A stretch of 24,013 bases of DNA from DTU032 sp964346175 (GTDB taxonomy: Bacteria > Bacillota > Clostridia > Saccharofermentanales > DTU023). The stretch's first letter is position 1. The number at the start of each line of letters is the position of its first letter. A program made the translations under genes and the position numbers. The notes under the pieces were generated by a model. It worked only from the letters and a program-made list of their open reading frames with translations, ran no database searches and was not told where the DNA came from. Location of the stretch: contig CAYFTG010000020.1 of NCBI GenBank assembly GCA_964346175.1, positions 1 through 24,013 on the forward strand, given 5' to 3'. Of this stretch, positions 7,134 to 16,967 are shown piece by piece.

Positions 7134-8353
7134 CGGTTTTATTCGTATTATTAGTTTTAATGATTGTGCCGCTTCTGGCAGGAGTGAGCTATTTTGGTCT
7201 GACAGTTTTTAAGATAGCTTTCTTATTTGTTGTTTTATTATTGCTGTATTCCATTATTGAAATCCTTTACCTGCGGCGTCGTTTGCGAATCGGACGCGTT
7301 GAAACCCAAGCTGAAACAAGCAGGGGTGATTATGCTGATTTCAGACTGGCCATTAGTCTTAAAAGCTTCTTCTTACCTGCGGAGATTTCAGTTTCGGCCT
7401 GGTATGGCTTGACCGATAGGACTATGGAACCTGAGCAACACCTTGTGCGACGCAGCCTTGTGCCGGGCAGGGAAGAAGAGATTATTATCAGCATGGAGGC
7501 TAGACATACCGGTTGGTTGCAGCTGGACGAAGTCAACGTTGTTTTGCGTGGACTCTTCGGCATTTTACAGTCTAAATATTCATACAGTCCGGCTAAGCAG
7601 GAAATGAGGACTCTGGTCCTACCTCTGGCTACGTTTGACTCTACCGCAATTGTCAATGCTATGCGTGAGACGAAGGATGGCAATGTCGAACGCAAACGAA
7701 TAGAAGACCGCAGTGATGAGATTGACACGTTAAGGGAATATGCCCCAGGTGATGATGCGCGTCGTATTCATTGGCAAGTCAGTGCACGCTTACAATCGCT
7801 GATGGTTAAGCAATACGAGGAACCCTTAGAGATGCGCACTGCTGTAATGGTGGACGAATACACCGGTTACGAAGCAATGGAAACTGAGTGGGAGTGCGAA
7901 CAGGCTTTGAATAGAAGAGACTTGCTGTTGGATTCTGTTGCGGGGATTCTGAGTGAGTTTCTTAAGAATGAGCTTTATATCCGCTTGGATACGGGTGAGA
8001 GATCCTCGGTCGGAGTTTTTAGCAAAAAAATTGAAAACCTACACTCTCTCCGACGACAGCTAGCTTTGTTGCCCGTAGATTCAACGCCTGAGATTGGCAC
8101 CATGATACTTCATGAACTGGATCAGGTTTCTGCGGATCGTTATCTTTTGCTAGCGACAAGACTTAGTTTCGATTCGGTAACTGCAATAGTTAAGTTGAAA
8201 GAGCAGGCGCGTTACGTTAGCCTTTTCTATTTCGTCGAGGAACCTCCTGCATACGATATGGAGAAAGCCTTCGAGCGGATGCGATTGGCTGGAGTTGACG
8301 TATATGTATATGTCTATGCCTCCAGCAGTATATTACAAGAACGGAAGAAATAA
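7130..8353 (+). CDS. DUF58-domain membrane protein, MoxR partner
   Basis: This 407-residue protein begins with two adjacent membrane helices (about residues 1-40). A beta-rich extension follows, then the DUF58 signature LREYAPGDDARRIHW (G207 onward) that marks this von Willebrand A-like family. A glutamate-rich patch and a helical C-terminal half complete it. DUF58 proteins are encoded almost always beside MoxR ATPases and are thought to form the substrate or partner side of the complex at the membrane. The gene starts within the moxR stop codon (ATGA), so the two are probably made in fixed ratio, and it ends 5 nt before the transglutaminase gene. The biochemical role of the family is not established. 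Confidence 0.9.
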   Translation: MTVLFVLLVLMIVPLLAGVSYFGLTVFKIAFLFVVLLLLYSIIEILYLRRRLRIGRVETQAETSRGDYADFRLAISLKSFFLPAEISVSAWYGLTDRTMEPEQHLVRRSLVPGREEEIIISMEARHTGWLQLDEVNVVLRGLFGILQSKYSYSPAKQEMRTLVLPLATFDSTAIVNAMRETKDGNVERKRIEDRSDEIDTLREYAPGDDARRIHWQVSARLQSLMVKQYEEPLEMRTAVMVDEYTGYEAMETEWECEQALNRRDLLLDSVAGILSEFLKNELYIRLDTGERSSVGVFSKKIENLHSLRRQLALLPVDSTPEIGTMILHELDQVSADRYLLLATRLSFDSVTAIVKLKEQARYVSLFYFVEEPPAYDMEKAFERMRLAGVDVYVYVYASSSILQERKK

Positions 8354-8358
8354 AAAAT

Positions 8359-10824
8359 TTGAGAAGAAAAGATAGAAAAATCACTTCATCAAATCTAATT
8401 TTGCGCGTAGGTTCTCAGAACGTTACTGAAGATTCGTTCTTTGATGGAGAACTATGGCAAATCTTGCGACGCTTTTTATTCTGTTTCCTTTTTGCTTTAT
8501 CACTCTTGCCACTGTGGATGACGACTTTCAATTTAGAGATTAAATGGCTGCAGCAAGGTTTGGTCTTGGCTGCTACTTATGCTCTTGTCTATGTTCTGAA
8601 ACGCTATTCCAAAGCCCTGTCACGCTTTGTAGGGGTGTTCCTAATCTTGGGTATCATCGGGGCCTTGGTGCCCGGTCTTCCTCTGCTCAGCTATATAGGT
8701 GAACCAATCTTCTCGGTCTTTCAGTTAATTTACAATCGCATATCTTATGGTTTAGGTGTTGAGCGTGTATTGCTAGAAGCTAGTTTTGTGGCTAGCGCCG
8801 GTTTCGTCGCTATTTTGGGTCTTTTAGTCGCTTTGATCATTTTATGGCGGCCACTTCCTCTGCTGGGCTTTATCTTTGCTTCAATGCTCTTCGGCTTCTC
8901 TGAGGAAATCAGCGAAAATGCCTCCGGCTACGGGCTAGAGCTTGCGTATGCTGTCTCTATACTAATCATCTTAGTAATTTGGTCTACTGGAGAGAGCAGG
9001 CATAGTTTGTCTTTTAGAAAAGATAAGCGGAAAAAATCCGTTCGCAGCAACGCCAATGAGAGAAGTAGGCGCAAACGGGCTCTTCCAGTCAGTATTCTTA
9101 TCTTAGCAGTGCTGATCCTTCTAAATTCACTTATTCCCGTGGATGCCTTATATGTTAAGTCGCTTGATGATTATATGTCACGGCTTTTAGGACAGAGATA
9201 TCAGGAGCCGTCTGCGATTCCTTTCCTGCAATTCTCACTCAGAGATTTAGGCTATTATCCGTTGGAAAACAGATTGGGCGGAACTCCCGACTTGTCCGAT
9301 GAACCTTACATGTATGTAGACACGGATTCCAGACCGATACACTTACGCGGTACAGCATATTTTGAATACACGGGGCTTGCTTGGACTCAAGATTTAATGA
9401 ATCCAAACTGGTTGATGGCTCATTCTCGGAACGTTGAGGCACAAAAACGGATTCTAGGTCAGCTGCATGCATTTGATGAAGGTTCGATTCAAAATCTACT
9501 GCCTGACAGAAGTTTTGACTTAAGGCCTGCTCGCGAACAACAAGTTATATTTCATGGTGGCAGACCCAGTGATTTTGTGAGCCTTGATGGTAGTTCATTT
9601 AATGTTTACTTCAATCAGAGTGGGAACTTGTACCTAGATCGTCGCATCACAGAAGATGGATATAGAGGCGTCGGGCAGTGGTTTTCTGTGCGTGATATGC
9701 ATGACGAGGAGAATCTGGCAAGCCTGATTGATCTGTTTCCCACACTTCAAATGTCAGAAGGTGAGAGGTCGCGCTGGTTATCTTTACCGCAACTGTCTAC
9801 ATTAAGGACGGTCCTGCAAGAAAGACATCCGGAGCTGGAGGAATTAGTTTACGGTACCGTAAGCAGTGATGCGGAAAAAGCTAGTGCCATCCGTACTTAT
9901 TTGGCTGAAAACTTTACCTACTCTTTGAATGTAGAGACGCCTCCGGACGACCGCGATTTTGTTACTTACTTTTTGGAAACTGGTGTCGGTTACTGTACCT
10001 ATTTTGGGACTGCGCTGACAGTGCTTTTGCGTACTGCAGGAATACCTGCTCGCTACGTGGAAGGTTTCCTCCTCCCGCAGTCTCAGACTTCCTCAACGCG
10101 CGAACTTACAGGTAGAAATGGTCATGCTTGGACCGAAGTATGGTTTGACGGACTCGGCTGGGTCCCTCTCGATGCGACTCCTTCCGATACGCTAGATCAG
10201 ATGGAGAACAGACAGACGGTAGATCCGGAACAGCCACAAGCAACAGAACCTGCTCCAACTGAGACTGTGACCGAAACTGAAAGGGTGCCGGGACCGGATG
10301 AAACAGAAAGCGAAGATTTGCCATCTAGGGAAGACGCCGATTTTCCTCTCTTGGCTATTCTGCTTTTTATCCTAAAATTGTTATTATATATTTTGCTCTT
10401 CAGTTCACCGATTTGGCTTTACGTCCTCTGGCGCTACTGGGTTTACAAGCATCGCCATGATTCGGTATATCTCCAGAAAATGTTGGAGGAGAGCTCTGCT
10501 GAAGCTTTAGTCTGCAAGATTGACCTTGATCTGCAGGCCATGTGGAAACTGGAGGGTAATATTAGGAATCAGGGCGAAACTATTCGTGGGTTCGCTCAAC
10601 GAGTGAGTCGCGAAAGTAATGCTGAGATAGACCGGATTTATCTGGATTTGACCGAAAAAATATATTACGATGATCCGGATGAGTTCATGATCTCAGAGGA
10701 AGACTTGAAGGCCTTCTTTACTTTTTACGAGAATGAAGAACGCCGCTTGAAAGTAAATTTGCCGCGAAAAGACTGGCTCTTAAAGCGCTTCCTGTGGTCA
10801 GAATATCATCCACTACCGCGATAA
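8359..10824 (+). CDS. large membrane protein with extracytoplasmic transglutaminase-like domain
   Basis: The 821-residue protein carries about six hydrophobic helices in residues 30-260. A large extracytoplasmic segment contains a transglutaminase/protease-like core with an intact triad: C546 in GVGYCTYFGTA, H589 in GRNGHAWTEVWF, and D605 in GWVPLDATPSD. An acidic Pro/Thr/Glu-rich linker (about 615-660) follows, then another hydrophobic segment (about 663-697) and a cytoplasmic tail. This TgpA-like layout recurs downstream of MoxR and DUF58 genes. The catalytic role could be cross-linking or cleavage of envelope proteins, or of peptidoglycan-linked peptides; none is proven for this branch. 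Translation starts at TTG, with only GGAAG about 11 nt upstream, so a low initiation rate coupled to the preceding gene is likely. Confidence 0.9.
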   Translation: MRRKDRKITSSNLILRVGSQNVTEDSFFDGELWQILRRFLFCFLFALSLLPLWMTTFNLEIKWLQQGLVLAATYALVYVLKRYSKALSRFVGVFLILGIIGALVPGLPLLSYIGEPIFSVFQLIYNRISYGLGVERVLLEASFVASAGFVAILGLLVALIILWRPLPLLGFIFASMLFGFSEEISENASGYGLELAYAVSILIILVIWSTGESRHSLSFRKDKRKKSVRSNANERSRRKRALPVSILILAVLILLNSLIPVDALYVKSLDDYMSRLLGQRYQEPSAIPFLQFSLRDLGYYPLENRLGGTPDLSDEPYMYVDTDSRPIHLRGTAYFEYTGLAWTQDLMNPNWLMAHSRNVEAQKRILGQLHAFDEGSIQNLLPDRSFDLRPAREQQVIFHGGRPSDFVSLDGSSFNVYFNQSGNLYLDRRITEDGYRGVGQWFSVRDMHDEENLASLIDLFPTLQMSEGERSRWLSLPQLSTLRTVLQERHPELEELVYGTVSSDAEKASAIRTYLAENFTYSLNVETPPDDRDFVTYFLETGVGYCTYFGTALTVLLRTAGIPARYVEGFLLPQSQTSSTRELTGRNGHAWTEVWFDGLGWVPLDATPSDTLDQMENRQTVDPEQPQATEPAPTETVTETERVPGPDETESEDLPSREDADFPLLAILLFILKLLLYILLFSSPIWLYVLWRYWVYKHRHDSVYLQKMLEESSAEALVCKIDLDLQAMWKLEGNIRNQGETIRGFAQRVSRESNAEIDRIYLDLTEKIYYDDPDEFMISEEDLKAFFTFYENEERRLKVNLPRKDWLLKRFLWSEYHPLPR

Positions 10825-10846
10825 TAATTATATTAAATATAGGAAT

Positions 10847-12349
10847 ATGATGGAAAATAAAAACGAGAACAAAAATATAGATTTTTACATCGAAGAAGTA
10901 AGGACTGCTGCAGAGGAATTTCATATTAGTGAAACACGTCCGCTCAGCTATTTTATTAGAACTTTTGGTTGCCAACAAAATGATAATGATAGTGAGATTT
11001 CTGCAGGTTTATTGGAGCACCTGGGGCTGGAAGCAGCTAGTCAAATCGAGGAAGCTGATATTGTAATCTTCAATACTTGTAGTGTCAGGGAAAACGCTGA
11101 CCGGCGCTTCTATGGACATTTGGGTAATCTCAAGACTTGGCGCAGCGAAGAAAAACAACGCCGCATCGGTGTGATGGGCTGCATGCCGGGACAAGACACA
11201 CATAACAAACACTTAAAAGATACATTTCCTTATATCGACTTTCTGTTAAATGCCGGTGATATGGGCAACCTGCCTCGCGCTTTATACGAGTCTCGTGATC
11301 ATAGTGGCAAGCATTTCATAGTAGATCTGACTGATCAACCAAAGGAAATGACTTATCCGTCTTTGCCGGTCAAAAGGGAGAGCAGACATCGCGCTCTGAT
11401 CTCTATCATGTCCGGCTGCAATAATTTTTGCACATACTGCATCGTGCCGTATGCTAGGGGACGTGAAAGCAGCCGAGACCCGCGGGTGATTATCGCCGAA
11501 GCGCAAACTGCAGTGGACAATGGTGCTAAAGAGATCATGTTGATTGGACAGAATGTAAACTCTTACGGTAACGACAAGCGCAGAAAAGGCGAATCAGATT
11601 TTCCCAGCTTCGCCCAGCTGCTGAAAGAGATAGCCCAAATACCTGATTTGTCAGTACTCAGATACATGACATCTCATCCCAAAGATTTGAGTGACGAACT
11701 AATCGAAGTTATAGGTCAGTATGAAACTATCGAACCCCATGTCCATCTGCCGTTGCAGTCCGGTAGTACTCGACTGCTTAAGAAGATGAATCGCCGCTAC
11801 ACTGCCGAACATTATCTGGGATTGGTTCAGAAGCTACGTGCCGCTCGTCCGGAGATAACAATTAGTACAGACATCATAGTTGGCTTCCCCGGAGAGACGG
11901 AAGAAGATTTTGAGGCTACACTAAGATTGATGCAAGCCGTGAAATTTGACCGCGCATTCACCTTTATCTACAGCCCGCGTAGTGGCACGCCTGCTGCCGA
12001 ATGGGAACAGAGTGCTAGTGATCTAGAGATTCAAGAGAGATTCGAACGCTTGTTAGATCTGCAAAACACGCACAGCTTGGAGTCAAACAAGACTTGTTTA
12101 GGCAAGAGCATCTATGTTTTAGTTAGCGGTCGCAGCAAAACAGAAGAGGAAGTGTTTTCAGGTAGGACGAAAGATGACCGTTTAGTTAATTTTTCTGTGC
12201 CGGATGTATCTCACTTGGAAAACGAGTATGCATACACAGCACGCGGCGAGCTTGTTAGCAATGTTATCGCAGAAGGCAGCGAGGTTCTAGTGAAGGTTAC
12301 AAAATCTAAGACTACCTCCCTGGAAGGGGTGTTCGAACGCTTGCTGTAA
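10847..12349 (+). CDS. miaB: tRNA A37 methylthiotransferase MiaB
   Basis: MiaB is a radical-SAM enzyme that adds a methylthio group to i6A37 of tRNAs reading UNN codons, the product of MiaA. The 500-residue protein has the N-terminal UPF0004 domain with its cluster cysteines C42 (TFGCQQND), C78 (NTCSVRENA) and C112 (MGCMPG). The radical-SAM motif SGCNNFCTYC gives C191, C195 and C198. The TRAM domain lies at the C-terminus (about 430-500). Two ATG codons stand side by side (10847 and 10850). AGGA at 10841-10844 is spaced better for the second, so the first residue is uncertain by one. A leader of about 35 residues precedes the conserved core. It is followed by mutS after 92 nt, and the matching prenylation gene miaA lies three genes on. 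Confidence 0.96.
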   Translation: MMENKNENKNIDFYIEEVRTAAEEFHISETRPLSYFIRTFGCQQNDNDSEISAGLLEHLGLEAASQIEEADIVIFNTCSVRENADRRFYGHLGNLKTWRSEEKQRRIGVMGCMPGQDTHNKHLKDTFPYIDFLLNAGDMGNLPRALYESRDHSGKHFIVDLTDQPKEMTYPSLPVKRESRHRALISIMSGCNNFCTYCIVPYARGRESSRDPRVIIAEAQTAVDNGAKEIMLIGQNVNSYGNDKRRKGESDFPSFAQLLKEIAQIPDLSVLRYMTSHPKDLSDELIEVIGQYETIEPHVHLPLQSGSTRLLKKMNRRYTAEHYLGLVQKLRAARPEITISTDIIVGFPGETEEDFEATLRLMQAVKFDRAFTFIYSPRSGTPAAEWEQSASDLEIQERFERLLDLQNTHSLESNKTCLGKSIYVLVSGRSKTEEEVFSGRTKDDRLVNFSVPDVSHLENEYAYTARGELVSNVIAEGSEVLVKVTKSKTTSLEGVFERLL

Positions 12350-12441
12350 ATTTCAATATCTTATAAATATTATCTTTAACTATAAATGGATATACTAATT
12401 TAATTGAGATTAGAGACGAGTTTGAGGAAGCAATTATAGAA

Positions 12442-15093
12442 ATGAGTGGATTGACAACTGATAATGTCGACAAGGAACGTTTGACGCCTTTAATGCGGCA
12501 ATATGTTGAAGAGAAGGAAGAACGTCCTGATTGTCTTATTTTCATGCGTTTAGGAGATTTCTACGAAGTTTTCTTTGAAGATGCTGTTTTAGTAGCACGA
12601 GAATTGGAACTCAAATTGACAGGGCGCGATTGCGGGTTGGATGAACGGGCACCTATGTGTGGTGTACCACATCATGCGGTAGATAAATATTTGAACCGCC
12701 TACTAGATCGTGGATATAAAATTGCGATCTGCGAGCAGGTTGAAGATCCTGCTGAAGCCAAAGGACTGGTAGCACGTGAAGTTGTGCGCGTACTTACGCC
12801 GGGTACTCAGCTCGATCCGGATTCACTAGATGCTGGAAAATATTCGATTATTTGTTCAATTATTGAAGAAGACGGAGCCTACGGAATTGCGGCTTGCGAT
12901 CTCTCGTCCGGTCATTTTGAATGTAGCGATTTGCTGGGCGAACAGGCGGAATCTCATTTGTTTGATGAGATTGAACGCTTTGCTCCGGTAGAATTTGTTG
13001 TGAATGAGCGCTTCGCTTCCAACGCTAATTTCATTGACTATTATAAGAGAAACCAGATCACAGTCAGTACATTGCCAGCTGAGTCTTTCAGCAGCAAGAA
13101 GGCCGCTGAATTTGGAATTAACTATAGTGAGAAAGACCTGCTCTGGCATCGGACTTCAGCCGGTTTAATCCATTATCTGCAGGATACTCAAGGTATGGTA
13201 CCGACTCACTTCGGCGAGATAAAACCGTATAAATTTAACGATTTCATGATCTTAGATCGCTCTGCCCGAATGAATCTTGAATTGACCGAGACTTTACGCG
13301 AACGCAAACGCCGCGGTAGCTTACTCTGGGCAATAGATCAGTGCAAGACGGCTATGGGTAGCCGCAAGCTGCGCCAATGGCTTGAGCAGCCTTTGATTAA
13401 TATTTCCGAAATAGAGAGACGCCAGGATGCTGTTGAATATCTGCTAGACAAGTTCATGATTCGCCGTTCTTTGGCCGAGGCGCTTTACGGTCTTTACGAC
13501 ATGGAACGCATCTCAGGACGTATTGCCTCATTCAATGTATCGCCTCGAGACTTGGTCTCTTTACGTGATGCTCTGAGGCGCTTACCTAAATTTCATGATC
13601 TCTTGGAGTCTGTGGACGTAGATCTATTACAGTCAATAGATACTAATATTTATGCTTTACCCGAACTGGAAGAATTGCTTTCCAAAGCTATAGTGGATGA
13701 ACCTCCTCTGCAAATTTTAGATGGCGGTTTGATCCGCGATGGCTACAACGAAGAGAAGGATGAGCTGGCACAAATTGCTTCTCATGGCGAGGAATATATC
13801 TTTCAGCTCGAAGCAGAAGAGAGAGAAAAGACCGGCATCAAGAACCTAAAAGTCGGCTACAATCGCGTCGCCGGTTACTATATCGAAGTTACAAAATCGC
13901 AAACGGATAAGGTGCCGGAACACTATCGCCGACGTCAAACTCTCACCAATTCAGAGCGCTACCTTACAGCGGAACTTAAAGAGTACGAAGAGAAAATCTT
14001 GACTGCGAGCCAAAAGCTTAAATCCTTAGAGTATGAGCTTTTCGTCTCGCTGCGAGAAACCGTAGCAAATTATCTGGATGAAATTCAGGAAACAGCTCGT
14101 GCTCTGGCACAACTAGATGTCTTAATTTCGCTAGCAGAGGTAGCAGAACAACACAATTATTGTCGACCACAGTTGCTTAGAGAATCTATTCTTAAAATTT
14201 CTCAAGGTCGACACCCGGTTGTAGAGCAAATAATCGGTGCCAGTGAATTCGTTCCTAATGATATAGAGCTAGACACTGAAGATCAGCGGATTATGATCCT
14301 CACCGGACCTAACATGTCAGGAAAATCCACCTACATGCGACAGGTTGCTTTAATTTGCATTCTTGCGCAGATGGGTAGTTTTGTCCCTGCAGATTCAGCT
14401 GTGATTGGTATCTGTGATCAAATCTTTACTAGAGTAGGGGCCTCGGACGACGTCGCCGGCGGCCAATCAACCTTTATGGTCGAGATGAGCGAAGTGGCAA
14501 CTATATTGACTCAAGCTACACCTAACAGCTTGTTGATCTTGGATGAGATTGGCCGTGGCACCAGCACCTCAGATGGCTTATCCATCGCCTGGGCCGTGGT
14601 AGAGTATCTGGCCGACACGACATTCATCGGAGCTCGCACTATGTTCGCAACCCACTTCCATGAATTAATCGAACTGAGCAAAACACAAAGAGGTGTTTTC
14701 AATACTCACGTGGATGTAGCCAAGCGTGAGGGTGAAATTGTTTTCCTGCATCAGATTAAAGCCGGTGGCACCGATCAAAGCTATGGTATTGAGGTGGCAC
14801 AACTTGCCGGCGTCCCCGTGCCCGTTGTAGATCGCGCCCGCGAGGTAATGGATATCTTAGAAAAGGCCAACAAAAAAGAGAGACGTCAGATCCGCAAGAG
14901 TGCTCAACCGATGGAAGGCCAGTTAGGTCTGTTCGCACAGGCACAATCAGTCAAACTGGCTGACGAAATTATCGAACGCATTGCTGGCAGCGATCCCAAC
15001 GCCATGAGCCCGATTGAGGCTTACTCTTTGCTTCTTGATTTGAAGCGCTTACTCGAGCGACAGGAGCGTATGCGTCAGCAGGAGGAAAGTTAA
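12442..15093 (+). CDS. mutS: DNA mismatch recognition protein MutS
   Basis: MutS binds base mismatches and small loops as a dimer and recruits MutL. The 883-residue product has the mismatch-contacting motif GDFYEVFF (F40-Y41-E42) in domain I, connector, lever and clamp regions, and the ABC-type ATPase domain. The ATPase Walker A is GPNMSGKS (622-629), followed by GRGTSTSDGLS and the FATHFHEL switch. A short C-terminal region ends in SPIEAYSLLLDLK. Length is normal for the MutS1 family. The ATG has GAGGAAG about 11 nt upstream. The 92-nt gap after miaB is AT-rich and holds a possible but unconvincing -10 box (TATACT, 12391-12396). The stop codon overlaps the mutL start by one base. Confidence 0.97.
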   Translation: MSGLTTDNVDKERLTPLMRQYVEEKEERPDCLIFMRLGDFYEVFFEDAVLVARELELKLTGRDCGLDERAPMCGVPHHAVDKYLNRLLDRGYKIAICEQVEDPAEAKGLVAREVVRVLTPGTQLDPDSLDAGKYSIICSIIEEDGAYGIAACDLSSGHFECSDLLGEQAESHLFDEIERFAPVEFVVNERFASNANFIDYYKRNQITVSTLPAESFSSKKAAEFGINYSEKDLLWHRTSAGLIHYLQDTQGMVPTHFGEIKPYKFNDFMILDRSARMNLELTETLRERKRRGSLLWAIDQCKTAMGSRKLRQWLEQPLINISEIERRQDAVEYLLDKFMIRRSLAEALYGLYDMERISGRIASFNVSPRDLVSLRDALRRLPKFHDLLESVDVDLLQSIDTNIYALPELEELLSKAIVDEPPLQILDGGLIRDGYNEEKDELAQIASHGEEYIFQLEAEEREKTGIKNLKVGYNRVAGYYIEVTKSQTDKVPEHYRRRQTLTNSERYLTAELKEYEEKILTASQKLKSLEYELFVSLRETVANYLDEIQETARALAQLDVLISLAEVAEQHNYCRPQLLRESILKISQGRHPVVEQIIGASEFVPNDIELDTEDQRIMILTGPNMSGKSTYMRQVALICILAQMGSFVPADSAVIGICDQIFTRVGASDDVAGGQSTFMVEMSEVATILTQATPNSLLILDEIGRGTSTSDGLSIAWAVVEYLADTTFIGARTMFATHFHELIELSKTQRGVFNTHVDVAKREGEIVFLHQIKAGGTDQSYGIEVAQLAGVPVPVVDRAREVMDILEKANKKERRQIRKSAQPMEGQLGLFAQAQSVKLADEIIERIAGSDPNAMSPIEAYSLLLDLKRLLERQERMRQQEES

Positions 15094-16967
15094 TGCCTAC
15101 AATTCATAAGTTAGACAGTCAGACAATCAACAGCATCGCTGCCGGAGAGGTCGTTGAACGCCCTGCCTCAGTAGCAAAAGAGCTGATTGATAATGCTCTG
15201 GATGCTGGCGCATCAATCATACGTGTTTCCCTGCAAGGTGGCGGCATAAAATTGTTGGAAGTCGAAGATGACGGCTGTGGCATGAGCACACAGGATGCTG
15301 TCATGTCGCTTGAAAGCCATGCGACCAGCAAGCTGACGTCAATAGATGATTTGTTGCACATTGATACTATGGGTTTCAGAGGTGAGGCTTTAGCCAGCAT
15401 TGCAGCTGTGTCGCGACTAGAACTGCGTACACGACTCATTGGAGCTGAGTCAGGAACCAGAATCAAGATTGAGGGAGGCACAGTTGTCTCGACAGAACCT
15501 GCCGGTATGAAGGAAGGGACGACTGTAAGCGTGCGCGATCTGTTCTTTAATACACCTGCGCGCTTTAAGTTCCTGAAGACCGACCGGGCCGAGAGCGCTG
15601 CTCTGGTCGATATGGTGGGCCGACTGGCACTGGCACGACCGGACGTTTCTTTCCGCGTACGCCGCTTAGAAGATAAGAAGGACCTGCTGCACACTCCCGG
15701 CAATAATGATCTGTTGAGCGCCATCTACGCCGTTTTCGGTCGTGAGCTGGCAGAGGCAATGGAGAAGGTCGATTACAGTCTAAGCCCGATCAAGGTTCAA
15801 GGTTACATGACTATGCCCGCAAATGCGCGTCATAACCGCAGCCGGCAGCTATTTGTCGTTAATCAGCGTGCGATAGTGTCTCCTACTCTGCGTGCTGCGG
15901 TGGATGAAGCCGGAAAAACCTGGTTCATGAAAGGGCGCTTCCCGGCATTAGTTTTGCATTTGGATATACCGCCGGAGCTTCTGGATGTAAATGTCCATCC
16001 CCAGAAAAGTGAGATTCGAGTATGGGATGAAAAAATTCTCTTTCGCGCAGTCTATCATGCCTTACAAGACTGCCTCTCCCAAAGCGAATCAATTGTAGAA
16101 GATACAAGTCCTGGCAACGTAACAATAGAGAAAGAACCTGAACTAAACAGCTCCTTTGATTTGAGCCCAAAAAAGAAACACAGCCTTCCTCAAGCGGAAG
16201 CTGTCACTAGCCAGCTTTCTTTTGCTGATGCAGCCACTAATCAAAGGCAAAAGGAGAGAGCCGTTTCTGTGAATAAGGGCAGGGAAGAGCTGAGGTCTAA
16301 AGATCAGGCCCCGACTACTTCCACTTCATCTGCAAAGCTACCCGATAAAAACGAAAAATTCCGCGCCCCCAGTTTGACAGAAGCGCGCTACATCGGCTCC
16401 GTTTTGCAGACATATCTGCTCTTTGAAAGCGAAGAAAGCCTCCTGCTCATTGATCAACACGCAGCGCATGAACGAATATTATATGAGAAATTACTATATC
16501 AGTGCGAAGCTTCTGAGCAAAAAGGACTCTCGCAAACTTTGCTTTTAGCGGTACGAGTTAATCTGAGTGCAGGGGAGATGGCTTTTTTCATAGAAAACGA
16601 AGAAGAGTTTACACGTCTGGGTTTTGATTGTGATCCGTTTGGCGAGTCTTCCGTTGCCATCAGAGCAGTTCCTAGCAGTGGCGGCGAGAAAAACGAACTT
16701 GATCCGGCTGCTGCGTTCAGGGCAGTTTTAGAGTACGCCATTGAACAAAGTGACCCGGAATTAGCTTTCAGAGACACTGAAATATTCCACGATATGGCTT
16801 GTAAAGCAGCCGTTAAGGCCAATGACAGCTTGTCTCGTCCTGAGGCTGAAGCTTTGCTTGATTCTTTGTTGAGCCTAGATAATCCTTATCATTGTCCGCA
16901 CGGGCGTCCTATCATTATCAGACTCAGTAGAGAACAATTAGAAAAAATGTTTGGCAGGATTGTATGA
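15093..16967 (+). CDS. mutL: DNA mismatch repair protein MutL (endonuclease type)
   Basis: MutL couples mismatch recognition to strand nicking and removal. The 624-residue protein has a GHKL ATPase domain with KELIDNALDAG (E30, N34), VEDDGCGM and GFRGEAL. The linker at about residues 340-430 is polar and low in complexity, and a C-terminal dimerisation domain follows. The zinc-dependent endonuclease motif DQHAAHERILYE begins at D454, and the later ACKAAVKAND and CPHGRP motifs are intact. The protein is therefore of the nicking type found in bacteria without MutH. GGAGGAAAG ends 3 nt before the ATG, inside the 3' end of mutS, so translation is coupled. It ends in a 4-nt overlap with miaA. Confidence 0.97.
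   Translation: MPTIHKLDSQTINSIAAGEVVERPASVAKELIDNALDAGASIIRVSLQGGGIKLLEVEDDGCGMSTQDAVMSLESHATSKLTSIDDLLHIDTMGFRGEALASIAAVSRLELRTRLIGAESGTRIKIEGGTVVSTEPAGMKEGTTVSVRDLFFNTPARFKFLKTDRAESAALVDMVGRLALARPDVSFRVRRLEDKKDLLHTPGNNDLLSAIYAVFGRELAEAMEKVDYSLSPIKVQGYMTMPANARHNRSRQLFVVNQRAIVSPTLRAAVDEAGKTWFMKGRFPALVLHLDIPPELLDVNVHPQKSEIRVWDEKILFRAVYHALQDCLSQSESIVEDTSPGNVTIEKEPELNSSFDLSPKKKHSLPQAEAVTSQLSFADAATNQRQKERAVSVNKGREELRSKDQAPTTSTSSAKLPDKNEKFRAPSLTEARYIGSVLQTYLLFESEESLLLIDQHAAHERILYEKLLYQCEASEQKGLSQTLLLAVRVNLSAGEMAFFIENEEEFTRLGFDCDPFGESSVAIRAVPSSGGEKNELDPAAAFRAVLEYAIEQSDPELAFRDTEIFHDMACKAAVKANDSLSRPEAEALLDSLLSLDNPYHCPHGRPIIIRLSREQLEKMFGRIV

Noticed and set aside
12350..12441. Separate mutS promoter in the miaB-mutS gap
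   Set aside because: TATACT at 12391-12396 is a possible -10 box, but no -35 box stands at the right distance and the region is AT-rich enough to give such hexamers by chance.
15119..15724. Long minus-strand open frame (201 codons) inside mutL
   Set aside because: It lies wholly within the conserved ATPase-coding part of mutL, has no ribosome site and shows serine/arginine-rich antisense composition.
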